This document shows positions 11,501-23,890 of a stretch of DNA of 64,000 nt, piece by piece. The translations under genes and the position numbers were made by a program. Source of the stretch: Lycium barbarum (lineage: Eukaryota; Streptophyta; Magnoliopsida; Solanales; Solanaceae); assembly GCF_019175385.1 (NCBI RefSeq), contig NC_083337.1:46166938-46230937 (forward strand). Direction: 5' to 3'. Under the pieces are notes generated by a model. The model was not told where the DNA came from. It was given only the letters and a program-made list of their open reading frames with translations, and searched no databases. Within the stretch, counting starts at the first letter, position 1, and every line of letters starts with the position of its first letter.

Positions 11501-13348
11501 TTGCGGAGACATGAACAGAATTATCCAACTCATGATCTCGAATTGGCCGCGGTTATTCATGCGTTGAAGATATGGAGACATTAATTGTATGGTGTGCACG
11601 TTGATATCTATACGGACCACAAAAGCCTCCAACATATTTTTAAGCAGAAGGAGTTGAACTTGCGGCAGAGGCAGTGGTTAGAATTTTTGAAAGAATATGA
11701 CGTGAATATTTTGTACCATCCCGGAAAAGCAAACGTAGTGGCCGACGCGCTCAGCTGCCGATCAATGGACAGTCTATGTGAAATCCCTCCGGGAATGAAA
11801 GAGATGGTTCATGAGCTCCACCAACTAGCTAATCTTGGAGTACGTGTAATGGATTCGGGTGATGCAGGAATTAGCATCAATGATCCCACAGTTTCATCTT
11901 TGAATATAGAAGTGAAAGAACGGCAGTATGAAGATCCACCAATGTGTCATTACAGGGATGTCTCTCGTGAAAAAGAGAAGTCTTCATTTGAAGTTTCCAT
12001 AGATCGGGTCCTTAGATATCGAGGCAGGCTATGTGTGCCGGATGTAGCAGAATTACGCTAACGGATTCTAGAAGAAGCACACTATTCTCGGTATTCTATT
12101 CATCTGGGTGCAACCAAGATGTATCATGATCCTAAATTGCTATGTTGGTGGGGTGGCATGAAACGAGACATAGCAGAATTTGTAGCCCAATGCCTAAATT
12201 TCCAGCAAGTGAAAGCAGAACATCAGAGGCCAGGGGGCTTATTACAGGCAGTGGAAATTCCTACATGGAATAGGAAGAAATTAATATGGATTTCATTATA
12301 GGATTACCTCGCTCCCGAGGCAAATACGATTCTATATGGGTGATCGTGGATAGATTGACCAAAGCAGCTCACTTTCTTCCAGTCAGAACCACGTATTCAG
12401 CGGAAGATTATGCTAGGTTGTACTTGAAAGAAATTGTGCGACTTTACGGAATTCCATTAGCCATTATTACAGACAGAGGAGCCCAATTTACATCTAAGTT
12501 TTGGAAGTCTTTTCAAGAAGGTCTAGGTACTCAAGTTAAGCTTAGCACAATATTTCATCCACAGACCGATGGACAAGCCGAATGCACTATTCCGACTTTG
12601 GAGGATATGCTACGAGCATGTGTGTTGGATTTTGGCGGTAGTTGGGATGACCATTTACCTCTTATTGTATTTGCCTACAACAATAGCTACCATTCCGGTA
12701 CTCAAATGGATCCATGTGAAGCTTTGTATGGAAGGAAATGCAGATCCCCAATTAGATGGTTTGAGACGGGAGAAGTACAACTAATAGGCCCCGAATTGAT
12801 TCAACAAGCAGTGGAGAAAGTCAAGGTGATACGAGATCGATTATTGACAGCCCAAAGGCGTGGACAACCGCCGATAAGACTTGGACTTTCAGGTCAATGA
12901 TTGGGTATTCTTGAAAGTATCGCCAATGAAAGGGGTAATGAGATTCGGCAAAAAGGGGAAATTGAGCCCACGATACATTGGACCTTATAAAATTATCTGT
13001 AAGGTGGGTCGTGTAGCCTACAAATTGGACTTGCCCTCATAGCTTGAGTCAGTGCACCCAGTTTTTCATGTATCGATGCTCCGCAAGTGTATTGGAGACC
13101 CTACAAGAATAGTTCCGGTTGATGATGTCCATGTGAAAGAACAACTAGCATATGAAGAAGTGTCTGTTGCCATTTTAGATAGGCAGGTGCGAAGACTTCC
13201 AAATAAAGAAGTCGTTTCAGTCAAGGTTCTATGGCAAAACAACAACAGGGAAGAAATGACTTAGGAAGCGGAGGAGAATATGAAAGCCAAATACCCGCAA
13301 TTATTCCAATCTCCAGAAGAGGTTCATGATGACACGCCGAGGTTATAA
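8595..13348 (+). pseudogene. H gag-pol, broken
   Basis: Full-length chromovirus polyprotein remnant. I place the start at ATG 8595 (MLLKGKATAAQ) because it aligns with the A start; the longer ORF from 8511 would begin in the leader. Order: gag; zinc knuckle CYACGQVGH...C after an in-frame TAG at 9654; protease with [11 protein letters not shown] near 9980; RT with [10 protein letters not shown] near 10980; RNase H with YCDASG near 11425; integrase with the core near 12290-12600; chromodomain-like tail to TAA 13346-13348. Breaks seen: TAG 9654 and 9885, a frameshift near 10545, TAA 11582, TAA 12059, a frameshift near 12280, a frameshift near 12865-12900, TAG near 13040 and TAG 13262. Several nonsense changes fit C-to-T at CAG or CAA, or G-to-A at TGG, as expected from decay of methylated DNA (inference). 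Confidence 0.93.
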
Positions 13349-13534
13349 GGTATGTATGCATTAAACGAAGTGTAATAATTATAGTATCTGAATACCCCTA
13401 TTCCCAGTACTTCCCAAACATCTCATGGTGATATAGCCCTGTGAGGCGATGACATTGTGGGTTGTTGTGACAGGTTGGTAGTGCCAGATTACAGAGGAAA
13501 CTCTGGAAAAATTCTCGTAGAATCCCAAGTTTTT

Positions 13535-13572
13535 AGCATTCGAGGACGAATGTTCCAAAAAGGGAGGAAGAA
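13535..13572 (+). other. PPT-proximal palindrome and polypurine tract of H
   Basis: CATTCGAGGACGAATGTTC is followed by AAAAAGGGAGGAAGAA, ending right at the right LTR. The tract would prime plus-strand DNA synthesis. The same palindrome precedes the tract in A, C and B. Confidence 0.85.
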
Positions 13573-15912
13573 TGTTACACCTCAGAAATTTTCCGCGAGC
13601 CAACAATGAATAGACCAATAAAGGGTATGAGTGTGCGATGTTTTACTAAGTAGGGAATGACTAATTATGAATTTTTGGAAATAAGAAAGTTGCGGAATTT
13701 TAATTCAACCCAGTGGTCGTAAAGTGAATTGCGGCCCGTAAAGTGATTTACGGACCGTAAAGTGCCATCGTCCTTCAACATTTCGAAAATTTTGAATTTC
13801 TGTTAAATGTTGAAATGGTAAAACACGACCCAAAATACGGACCGTAAATCGAAATACGGCCCGTAAACTGAGTCGTAAACTGCCATGATCTCCAGCCAAC
13901 CTTTCTGTTTCTAATATGCTTAAATACGACCGTGGAGGACGGACCGTAAACCAGTATACGGTCCGTAAACTGTGGTATACGACCACTGTACACCCCGACT
14001 GTTGTTCATTAAAAATTAGATTTTGAGTATTAAAAAGGGACCTTAACCTCATTTTATTTCATTTGTCATCTCCACAATTCAAGAACACTCTAAAATATTA
14101 TCCAAACACTTCATCCAAGAGAATCAAAGGAACATCAAGATAAACAACATTAAATCCATGAAGCCAAGTGTATGAAACTCAAGTGAAGTTCATCCAAACC
14201 AAGAAATCTCAAAGGAGGTGAAGTAGGGATTGGTGAAAGAGGAAGGAATTCCACTCTAGACTTATTCCACCATCATCCAAGGTAAGTTTCATGACCATTT
14301 TATGTTGTTTAAGGTATTGGAAGGTTAAGATACCCGAATTGTAGAAGAACATAGCAAATGGGTCTTTCAAGAGTGAATAGTGTCATGATTGAGTGGTAGT
14401 TGAATTGAATCATGAATGTTAGTGTGTTGTGAGTATGAATATGTTATAAATGATATGTAAATGATGAGATAAGTGTGATACATGGGAAAATACGATAGCG
14501 ACCCCAAAACCATAAATGTGGGGAAAAATGAAGAGAAATGGTGGATCATGGCCATTGTATATGAATGATAATTGTGATTTGCTATATTATGATTGTTATT
14601 GTGGGTGATTGGAAGTTGATATGGAATATGGGAAAAGTAGTATAAACAAAGGAAGTGCTGCCCAATTTTCTCTAGAAAATAGTAGCGCGTTCTTATAGTT
14701 GGTTAACTAACGATCGTACGAATCCTCTTTTTGAAGGTAGAGGCGTGACATTGAAGGAGAATAAGTAAACACAAAATTTATTATACGACAAAGGTATGTG
14801 AGGCTAGTCCCTTCCTTCTAATGGCATGAATATTATAGCATAAATTCCTTTCCTCTTCATGAGTTCATGTATTCCGAAGAAAGCTAAAAAGTCTATATCT
14901 ATAAATGTCTATATAACATAAGAGATATAATACTAAGATGCCATAATGATGAAGATGTTATTGATTACCCACACTTACCTTATGTGCCAATTCCTTCAAG
15001 GTGAGGCAGAATGTCAATAATTGCTCCATAATGAAATCGGGGGATCACGACCTTACGTCACCCCGATAAAGTATAGTTGATCTTGAGCTTTACGCATGTA
15101 CTATAATAATATGAGCATGTTATGATAATATTACACCGCGCCTAGTTGGACGGGCAGTCACCGCTAAAGTGGGCAGCTATACGGATACACCATGACCATT
15201 TGGCATAGGCAGATACCACTAGTGGGCGGCATGAGATGGTACCCCGGACGCGAGATATTGTTATTGATTATCACACCATTCCATTATGGACGGGCAACTT
15301 ACATATTATGCATATATGATATGATGATGAGTATGAGTAAGACAGCATGCATTACTTCTCTTATGATTGTCATTCAGATCCAGATGTTTCATATTGATGT
15401 TTTCATTATATTATTGTTATCTTCCTTCATTGTTTATGCCTCTCATACTCAGTACAATATTCGTACTGACGTCTGTTTTCTTTGGAAGCTGTGTTCATGC
15501 CCACAGGTAGACAAGGAGGTGAGCTTGATCCAGATCCATAGTAGCTGTCAGCTGATTGAGAGCACTCCATTGTTCGGAGGTGCTTGTGATTTTCCTTTCG
15601 GGTATATATGCATATTTTGGGCACGACGGATACTTGTTCCGTCTATATATATACAGTTTGTCAGTAGAGGCTCGTAGATACGCAGTGTGGGTTAGATGGT
15701 CTCACAAGATGTTATTATATGTATATATTATTTTGATGGCCGAGAGGCAAATGTATATAAAGCATTTATACTCCTATCTAAAATATGTTTTTCCTATAAT
15801 TCGTGTATGAAGTTGATAAAAGGGCCTTAAGTGAGTATGATGAGTGGGAGAGTGAGTGGTACTCGGTGGCTAGCCCCGGGTACCCGTCGCGGCCCCTAGC
15901 TGGGTCGTGACA
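13573..15912 (+). repeat. Right LTR of H
   Basis: 2340 bp. Same layout as the left LTR: palindromes about 13709-13985, donor near 14281, exon-like block 14737-14793, hairpin block about 15450-15507. The middle hairpin is partly degraded here. One extra ACGGTCCGT unit compared with the left LTR shows that the palindrome array gains or loses copies. Confidence 0.95.
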
Positions 15913-15917
15913 CTCAG

Positions 15918-18900
15918 CCCCAGCTCCAGCCCCTTCACCCGATGCTTCAGGCCAAGATGTAAAAGAGGCCATTCATTTACTTACTCCATTGGTTGCCGCC
16001 TAGACTTAGCGACAAGGTACAGGTCAAGCTGATAGGGCTATTAGTGCAAGGGCCCGTGATTTTATTAGCTTGAACCCTCCGGAATTCTTCTGGTCAAAGT
16101 CGGATGAGGACCCTCAGAATTTTATTGATGGGATGTTGAGGACCCTTCGGTTATTGCATGCTTCATCTATTGAATCGGTGGAGTTAGCATACTATAGATT
16201 GAGGAATGTCGCGGTTCATTGGTATACGATTTGGATGGCTTCACAGGGAGTCAATGCACCTCTCCCGGTATGGCAAGAATTTGTGGATGCCTTCCTCCGA
16301 TATTACTTGCCTCCAGAGGTTCGGCGAGTTAGCGCCGATAAGTTCTTGAATCTTAGGCAAGGAATTATGAGTGCCTTAGAGTATAGCCTCCGCTTCAATT
16401 CTTTGGCTAGGTATGCTTCGGCCATGGTAGTGAATATGGGCGACCGCGTGCACTGATTTGTGAGAGGCCTAGGGCCACATTTCATGGATAGGTGCTTGAC
16501 TGTGTCCCTTCAGGACAATATGGATATCTCACACATTCAAGCCCATGCCCAGAAATTGGAAGAAAGCCAACAGCAGCAAAGAAGTGAGCGTGAGCATTAT
16601 AGAGGGTATAACAAGAGGGCTAGATCTTCGGGTCCGACGATTGAGTTTAGAGGCTGGCAAAGACAACAGTTTTCTAGGCATTCAGGCCGTTCTATGACTA
16701 GTCCATCTCCACAGTTTACAGGCCAACTATTTGATAAGTCTATTTATTCTGGACCGAGTCAGAGTTTCAGGGCTTCAGGTTCTCAGTTCAGGGGAGATTC
16801 GGGTCAGACAAGGCCACTGGTGCCACGATGTTCCCAGTGTGGGAAGTTACACTGGGGCCAGTGTCGACTAGGTTTCGAGGTTTACTATGCATGCGGTCGG
16901 CCAAGCCATATTATGCACGATTGCCCCTCGGTTGGTAGTAGGGGTAGGACCCAGCCTTCGGGATCGGTAGTCGATTCTTCATCATCTATATGCTCTATGG
17001 GGTCAGGTACACATGCGCCTGTTAGCCATGGTAGAGGCAGAGGGAGAGCCTCTAGTTCTAGCAGTCCTCAGCACCGTATTTACGCTTTGGCTAGACGCCA
17101 AGATCAAGAGTCTTCTCCTGATGTTGTTATAGGTATATTATCGGTATTTTCTCATGATGTATATGCCTTAATAGATTCGGGCTCCACATTTTCATATGTC
17201 ACTCCATATATTGCAGGTCGGTTTGGGGTCGAACCGGAGTCGATCAAACCTTTTGATGTATCTACACCCGTTGGTGAATCGGTAATAGCTAGTCAAGTAT
17301 ATAGAAATTGTGTAGTTGTGATTTTTGACCATCGTACTATGGTTGATTTACATGAGTTAAAAATGGTGGATTTCGATGTTATCATGGGCATGGATTGGTT
17401 GGCTTCTTGCTATGCCAATGTTGATTGCAGAATGAAAATGATTCGTTTCCAGTTTCCGGGAAAACTAGTTTTAGAATGGAAAGGGAATACTGCGTCACCA
17501 AAAGATAGGTTTATTTCCTATCTCAAGGCAAGAAAAATAATCACAAAAGGTTGTATTTACCATCTAGTTTAGGTTCAAGATACAGAAGCTGAACCGCCAA
17601 CTCTTCAGTCTGTCCCCGTAGTGAATGAGTTTCCGGATGTGTTCCTGGAAGAGCTTCCATGCCTTCCTCCAGAGCGGGAGATTGATTTTTCTATAGATGT
17701 TCTACCGGATACAAATCCCATATCTATCCTTCCTTATAGAATGGCTCCCGCAGAGTTGAAAGAGTTGAAGGAGCAATTGAAGGACTTGCTTGAGAAAGGA
17801 TTTATTAGGCCTAGTTCATCCCCGTGGGGAGCACCCGTGTTGTTTGTGTGAAAGAAAGATGGCTCCTTGCGAATGTGTATTGACTATCGGCAACTGAATA
17901 AGGTGACGAGCAAGAATAAATATCCGCTCCCGAGGATTAATGATTTATTTGATCGATTATAAGGCGCCAAATGGTTTTCAAAGATAGATTTGAGATCCGA
18001 GTATCATCAAGTGCGAGTTAGGGAGAAAGATATTGCTAAGACAGCCTTCAGAATAAGATATGGCCATTTTGAGTTTCGGGTAATGTCGTTTGGGCAAACT
18101 AATGCACCGACAGTATTTATGGATTTGATGAATAATGTTTTCAGGCCGTTCCTAGATTTATTTGTCATTGTGTTCATTGACGATATCCTAGTATATTCTA
18201 GGACCGAGGCAGAACATGCGGATCATTTGCGTACTATTCTTAGAATTCTTCAGACTCGAGAGTTATTTGCCAAATTTTCTAAGTGTGAGTTTTGGTTGAA
18301 CTCAGTGAAATTTCTGGGGCATATTATTTCAGTCGATGGTATTCGGGTAGACACCCAGAAGATTGAGGCCGTGAAGACTTGGCCAAGGCCTACAACACCT
18401 ACAGAGGTTCGTAGTTTTCTGGGCTTAGCAGGTTACTATAGGAGATTTGTAGAGGGATTTTCTTCTATTTCTGCACCACTCACAAAGTTAACCCAGAAGT
18501 TACCTAAGTTTCAATGGACAGAGCTTGTGAGCGTGGTTTCAAAGAGCTAAAGGATAGATTAACTTTTGCCCTGGTCCTGACACTTCCAGAGGGTTTGGAA
18601 GGTTATTTTGTTTATTGTGACGCTTCAGGCGTTGGGCTAGCCTGTGTGTTGATGCAACATGGTAAGGTGATTGCATATACTTCAAGGTAGTGACGGAAAC
18701 ATAAGAAGAATTATCCGACCCATGACCTTGAATTGGCTACAGTGATTCATTGATTAAAGACGTGGAGACATTATTTGTACGGTGTCTGTGTGGATATTTA
18801 TACAGATCATAAGAGCCTTCCGTATATCTTCAAGCAGAAAGAATTGAATTTGCGGCAACGACAGTGGTTAGAATTAATGAAAGACTATGATGTTGACATC

Positions 18901-20562
18901 CTGTATCATCCCGGAAAAGCATATGTTGTGGCTGATGCTCTTAGCCGTAGATCCATGGGAAGTTTATGCGATGTGCAGCCAGAGAAAAGGGAAATGGCTC
19001 ATGAGCTCCAGCAGTTAGCTAGCTTAGGAGTTCGAGTAGCGGACTCAGGTAGCATGGGAGCTACCATTCAGAATTCAGCGGTCTCGTCGCTAGTAGTGAA
19101 AGTGAAAGAGCGACAATACGAAGATCCCATGCTAACTCATTGCAGAGATACACTCCCTCAGAAGGAGAATTCGTCGTTTGAAATTTCTAGAGATGGAGTT
19201 CTTTGATGCCGAGGCAGATTATGTGTTCCTGATGTGGCAGGATTACACCACCAAATAATGAGAGAGGCCCATTGTTCCCGTTATTCTATTCACCCAGGAG
19301 CAACGAAAATGTATCATGATCTTAAATCTATGTATTGGTGGGATAGGATGAAGAAAGATACAGCGGAATTCGTAATTCAATGTCCTAACTGTCAGCAAGT
19401 GAATGTTTAGCACTAAAAGTCGGGCGGATTGTTGTAAGCTATAGAAATTCCAACTTGGAAATGGGAAGTAATTAACATGGACTTCATTACAGGTTTACCC
19501 CGTTCCCGACGTAAGTATGATTCTATATGGGTAATGGTGGATAGACTCACGAAGTCATCCCATTTTCTTCTAGTCAGAACTGCATATTCAGCAGAAGATT
19601 ATGCAAAGCTGTATGTTAAAGAGATAGTATGACTTCACGGTGTCCCAGTATCTATTATCTCCGATAGAGGGACTTAGTTTACAACCAATTTTTGGAGGTC
19701 TTTCCAAGAAAGATTGGGGACTCAGGTGAGTCTTAGCACGGCATTCCACCTATAGACTAATGGACAAGCAGAGCGTACCATTCAGACTCTGGAGGATATG
19801 CTACGGGCATGTATATTGGATTTTAGAGGGAGTTGGGATGATCACTTACCACTTATCGAATTTTCTTATAATAATAGTTATCGTTCTAGCATCCAAATGG
19901 CACCGTATGAGGCTTTATATGGGCGAAAGTGTAGATCCCCAATTGGGTGGTTTGAAGTTGGGGAGAATAAAATGATAGGGCCAGACTTAGTCCAACAAGC
20001 TATAGAGAAAGTCAAGCTTATACAGAATCGATTATTAACAGCTTAGAGTCGTCAAAAGTCCTATGCAGATAATCATCGAAGGGACTTAGAGTTCCAAGTG
20101 AAAGATTGGTCATTCTTAAAGGTGTCGCCGATGAAGAGCATAATGAGATTTGGCAAAAAGGGGAAGCCTAGTCCCCGGTATATTGGACCTTATGAGATTA
20201 CACGCAAGGTAGGAAAAGTGGCTTACAAATTAGATCTACCTCCTGATTTGGAATCAGTTCACCCAGTTTTCCATGTATCGATGCTTCGTAAGTGCATTGG
20301 AGATCTGTCTAGAGTAGTACCAATAGATAATGTCCAAGTTACTAAGCAATTGTCATATGAAGAAGTCCCCATTGCCATTTTAGATAGGAAAGTACGAAAT
20401 CTCAGAACCAAAGAGGTAGCTTCGGTTAAGGTTTTATGGAAGAATAACAATAGAGAGGAAATGACTTGGGAAGCTGTAGTAGACATGAAATTTCGGTACC
20501 CACATTTATTTTCACCTTCAGAGGAGACTCAGGCAGAGACGCCATTATCCTCAGGTATGTAA
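15918..20562 (+). pseudogene. C gag-pol, main fragment, broken
   Basis: Continues C gag after H (TSD CTCAG 15913-15917). It holds the gag body (16070-16456), zinc knuckle CYACGRPSH-type region near 16887, protease ALIDSGSTFSY near 17165 (DSG, unlike DPG in A and H), [12 protein letters not shown] near 18175, RNase H YCDASG near 18615, integrase about 19250-20040, and a chromodomain-like end (20330-20515). Stops or frameshifts are numerous: a TGA near 16456, TAG near 17570, TGA near 17849, TAA near 17960, a frameshift near 18520, TAG near 18690, TGA near 18752, TGA at 19204, and several more in integrase (TAG/TAA/TGA near 19410, 19435, 19630, 19676, 19754, 20043). No function is possible. Confidence 0.92.
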
Positions 20563-20751
20563 TGCTTTTCTTGATGTTCTCTTAGTCGTGTGTGGCCACG
20601 GTTATTGTCGTTGTTGTAGCACTGTGAGGCGATGTATTTTGGGTTGCTGTGCAGGATGGTAGTGTGATATTATAGGGGAAATTCTGGCAAAATTTTTATA
20701 GAATTCCCGAGAACCTAACATTCGAGGACGAATGTTCTTAAGGGGGGAAAA
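20563..20751 (+). other. C 3' untranslated region, palindrome and polypurine tract
   Basis: Non-coding stretch after pol with CATTCGAGGACGAATGTTC near 20720-20738 and the purine tract AGGGGGGAAAA (20741-20751) abutting the right LTR. Confidence 0.85.
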
Positions 20752-22541
20752 TGTTACACCTCAAAAATTCCGTATGTGTTGCCTTGTGGATAGGATAATG
20801 TGAGCTTAAGGCGATTATGAAATCCTTATGAGAGTATTAGATAGCTTAAGGTTCATACCATAAGATTTCGAAGTTATACGAATATGTGAAGTTTAGTATG
20901 TTAAAGGAAGTGAAATGTAAGTCGTGTTCGGAAAGGTTTCCGCTACAATCGAGTTAATGTTTATATAGTAATATCTTGAAGGGCTGCTATAGGGCCTATT
21001 GTATGGTTAATCTACAGCCTCTTGTTTATAAGTGGTTCGCTCGGGCCTAGGTTGGCATCGAATGCCAATCACGCCACTCTAAATTTGGGGCATGACAAAC
21101 TTGGTATCAGATCTTGTTTATGGGTGTGAAGCGCTCGCGCCCACTTAGAGCAAATGGATATTCTCGGACGGGGAAAAGCAGCACTCGACATCTATTAAAC
21201 AAGAACAAGAACAAAGCCATACCATGCCCTCGGGAAAAATTAGTGATGATTGCCATGAATGTTGCCCTCGAGGACGTGTACAAGAAGGTCTCTGCCGATT
21301 CCTATCAACATGGTGCATCTCAGCGTAGAGGGGCATGAAAAGTGGATACTTTGACCGAATGAATAGGGATCAATTGATAGACATTTTTCTTGAGGAAGAG
21401 AATCCAGGATGAACGCTTTTTTCATTCGCTATGCGCTGACTGGATGCGTAATCGCGTGATCAATTGATGGACGGGGGAATTGCGTCAAGTATTATATAAG
21501 TTCCAAGAAGGTTTTACGAGGATTACAAGTCAAACGAATCAACGAGAGAAAGTTCCACACAACTGGGAGTTATACAACCACTTATACGGTCCGTATAAGA
21601 GGGGTCCGTATAACTCAACTTTTAAAGAAAGGGGTAATTCCATAGTGGTGTTATACGGTCCACTACGGACCGTATAATATTGTACGGACTGTATAACTTG
21701 TCCGTATAAAATCCACCGGGAAGATTTTTAAGTTTTGTATAAATAGATGCCCTTGGTTCTTTTATTTCATTTTTCATCTTCTACAAGTATTTAGAGCTCA
21801 AAACCCTTCTCTAAACTTATTCCACCCCAATCCAAGAGAAAACAAAGATCAAGAGTCAAGAATCAAAGTGTTCATAAGTTAGAAGGTTTCCTAGGGTTTG
21901 TAGACTAGAAGAGATTCTTGAGTATCGAAGCTAGGGTTTTCACATAAGTTCATAGCTGCTCCAAAGCTCATTTTCATGAGATAAAAGGTTAGTTTTCATG
22001 CTTATTTCATGCTATCATGAATGCTTAGTTATTGAAGAACTTTGGTTGAAGAAGAGAGTAGAAAATAAGGGCTAAATGTAACTTTTGTGATGTTTTTAAG
22101 TAGTGAGCTAATTTGAGTCATGGTTACTAGTATAATATGGATATAATCTTGTTATGGAAGGTAATAATGGTGATGGAGAAGCATTATATGAGAATGTTCT
22201 AAATGGGTATGAAGTTACTAGTATGAGTCGAACATGAGGGTGAATATTGAAGGCCTAGTGTGATATGATTACTTGATTTGGATATTATGAGTGTATTATG
22301 GATGTTATTGTGGCTGTTGGGACTTGTTTTGTGATATCGTGGAAGTTGACGAAATAGGGGAAATGTTGCCCAATTTTCATTAGACTATGAATTATTCTAG
22401 TTTGAATTTAAGAGTATCATTAATGCTTAACCATGGTATGAATCCTTCTAAATGTAGATTATTTAAGCTTCAACGGTGAACGTTAGATAGTTAAGAAGAC
22501 AAAGAGGTATGAAAGGCTAACCCTTCTTTCAATAAGGCATG
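20752..22541 (+). repeat. Right LTR of C, piece 1
   Basis: Matches 3226 to about 4550 of the left LTR, apart from a 474-bp insert at 21012-21485. Palindromes lie at 21571-21715, TATAAATAG at 21738-21746 and the exon-like block at 22458-22506. It is interrupted at 22541 by solo LTR I. Confidence 0.92.
21012..21485 (+). mobile_element. 474-bp chimeric retroelement fragment inside the C right LTR
   Basis: Absent from the C left LTR, where TATGGTTAAT runs directly into GAAGTATTATATAAG. The insert begins with leader-like bases in reverse sense (CTACAGCCTCTTGTTTATAA). It then runs into an LTR-end-like GGGGCATGACA followed by CTTGGTATCAGATC (a damaged primer site) and TTGTTTATGGGTGTGAAGCG in forward sense, then unrecognised sequence to 21485. 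I see no clean TSD. It may be a reverse-transcription template-switch product or a filler at a repaired break. The 63-74 aa ORFs inside have no recognisable domain. Confidence 0.6.
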
Positions 22542-22958
22542 TGTCATGACCCGACTAGGGGCCGTAACGGGTACCCGGGGCTAACCACCGAGCACCACTC
22601 ATTCTACTACTCATCATACTCATTAAACGTTCTTTTATAAAGTTCATACTCAAATCATAAGAAAATCATTTTTCATTTGAGAACATAAATACTTTTATAT
22701 ACATAAACCTTTCAGCTATCCAAATGATAATATATATATATACATACAGTTGTAACCTCGTGAGACCATATCACCCACACTGCGTATCTACGAGCCTCTA
22801 CTAGAGTGCTAGAAATAGGGACGGGACAGGACCCCGTTATGCCCTAAATATACATATATGCACCAAAAGAATAGTCAAAGGCACCTCCGGAACAATGGAG
22901 TGCTCTCAATCAGCTACTAACTCCTATGAGTCTGGATCAAGATCACCTCCCTGTCTAC

Positions 22959-23016
22959 CTGTGGGCATGAACACAGCGTCCAAAAAAAATGGACGTCAGT
23001 ACGAACATTGTACTGA
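22959..23016 (-). other. Triple-hairpin block of I
   Basis: Read on the minus strand: CAGTAC/GTACTG, then GTCC/GGAC around a T run, then CTGTG/CACAG around TTCATGCC. It shows a T-A for C-G exchange against A and B in the third stem. Confidence 0.7.
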
Positions 23017-23416
23017 GTATGAGAGAAATAAGTAATAATAACATGGCAATGATATACAGGAAACATCAAGTAAAGAGCAACTGTAACTGACTGTCCATCA
23101 TAAAGAAATAATGCATGCTGGCTTACTTCATAATCATCTTCATGTCATGTATGCAGAAATGTATAAGTGTATAAGTGTATAAGCTATCCGTCCATATAGG
23201 TACGATGTGATAATAATTAACCTGTGTCCAGGCCTCCTGCGTCCGGGGTATAAGCTGCCCACTGCAGTGGTGTGACTGCCCGTTCATATAGACACGATGT
23301 AATATCATCAACATATACTCATCATAATGCATGTATAATAACTCAAAGATAGCTATACTTTATCGAGGTGACCTAAGGTCGTGAACCCCCGATTCCATTA
23401 TGGAACATGTATAAGT

Positions 23417-23630
23417 ATTCTGCCTCACCTTGAAGGAAATAGCATACAAGGTGAGTGTATACAATAAATGACATTATTAACTTAATGCTATTCTGCCTCA
23501 CCTTGAAGGAAAATAATATATAAGGTGAGTGTATGCAACATACGACATCATTCACTTTATGGTACTTTGCCTCACCTTGAAGGAAATAATATATAAGGTG
23601 AGTGTATACAATATATGACATCATTAACGT
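23417..23630 (-). repeat. Three-copy ~74-bp tandem repeat in LTR I
   Basis: Each unit contains CTCACCTTGAAGGAAATA and then TATAAGGTGAGTGTAT, so each unit also holds an inverted pair CTCACCTT/AAGGTGAG. Single copies of the same CAAGGTGAGGCAGAA word sit at the equivalent place in the H LTRs (about 7460 and 14999). Confidence 0.88.
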
Positions 23631-23832
23631 TATAGGAACATCATATCATGAACTCTAGAATCTTTATACTTAACTCATCATCATCATTATTGAACTTATA
23701 ATACATCTCTCATCTCATATGGCTATTCATGAACATAGGCTATTAGTTTTCCGATATATAGAGGATTGATGGAGAAGAAGGAAAATCACACCATAGGATT
23801 TATGCCATAGAAAGAAAGGACGCCTCACATAC

Positions 23833-23890
23833 CTTTTTCGTTTAACTAATCTATCGCTTGCTTGTTCTCCTTTGATGCTCACGTTTCTAC
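23833..23890 (-). other. Exon-like block of I
   Basis: 58 nt; on the minus strand it starts after TCTCTTGAAG and ends before GTATGTGAGG. Its length and acceptor match those of H. Confidence 0.6.

Larger units (their letters stand above)
6055..15912 (+). mobile_element. Element H: complete but decayed Tekay/Del-like element in C gag
   Basis: 9858 bp with TSD CTCAG (6050-6054 and 15913-15917). LTRs are 2335 and 2340 bp, both TGTTACACCTC...GGGTCGTGACA. They differ by scattered substitutions and two visible indels: about 25 bp extra in the right U3 near 13950 and about 15 bp missing near 15252. They are clearly older than those of A. Primer site, gag-pol and polypurine tract are in canonical order. 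Its family is close to, but distinct from, its host C. Confidence 0.95.

Noticed and set aside
6055..20562. H and C as one element with duplicated gag-pol
   Set aside because: H has its own LTR pair, primer site, PPT and TSD CTCAG inside C gag.
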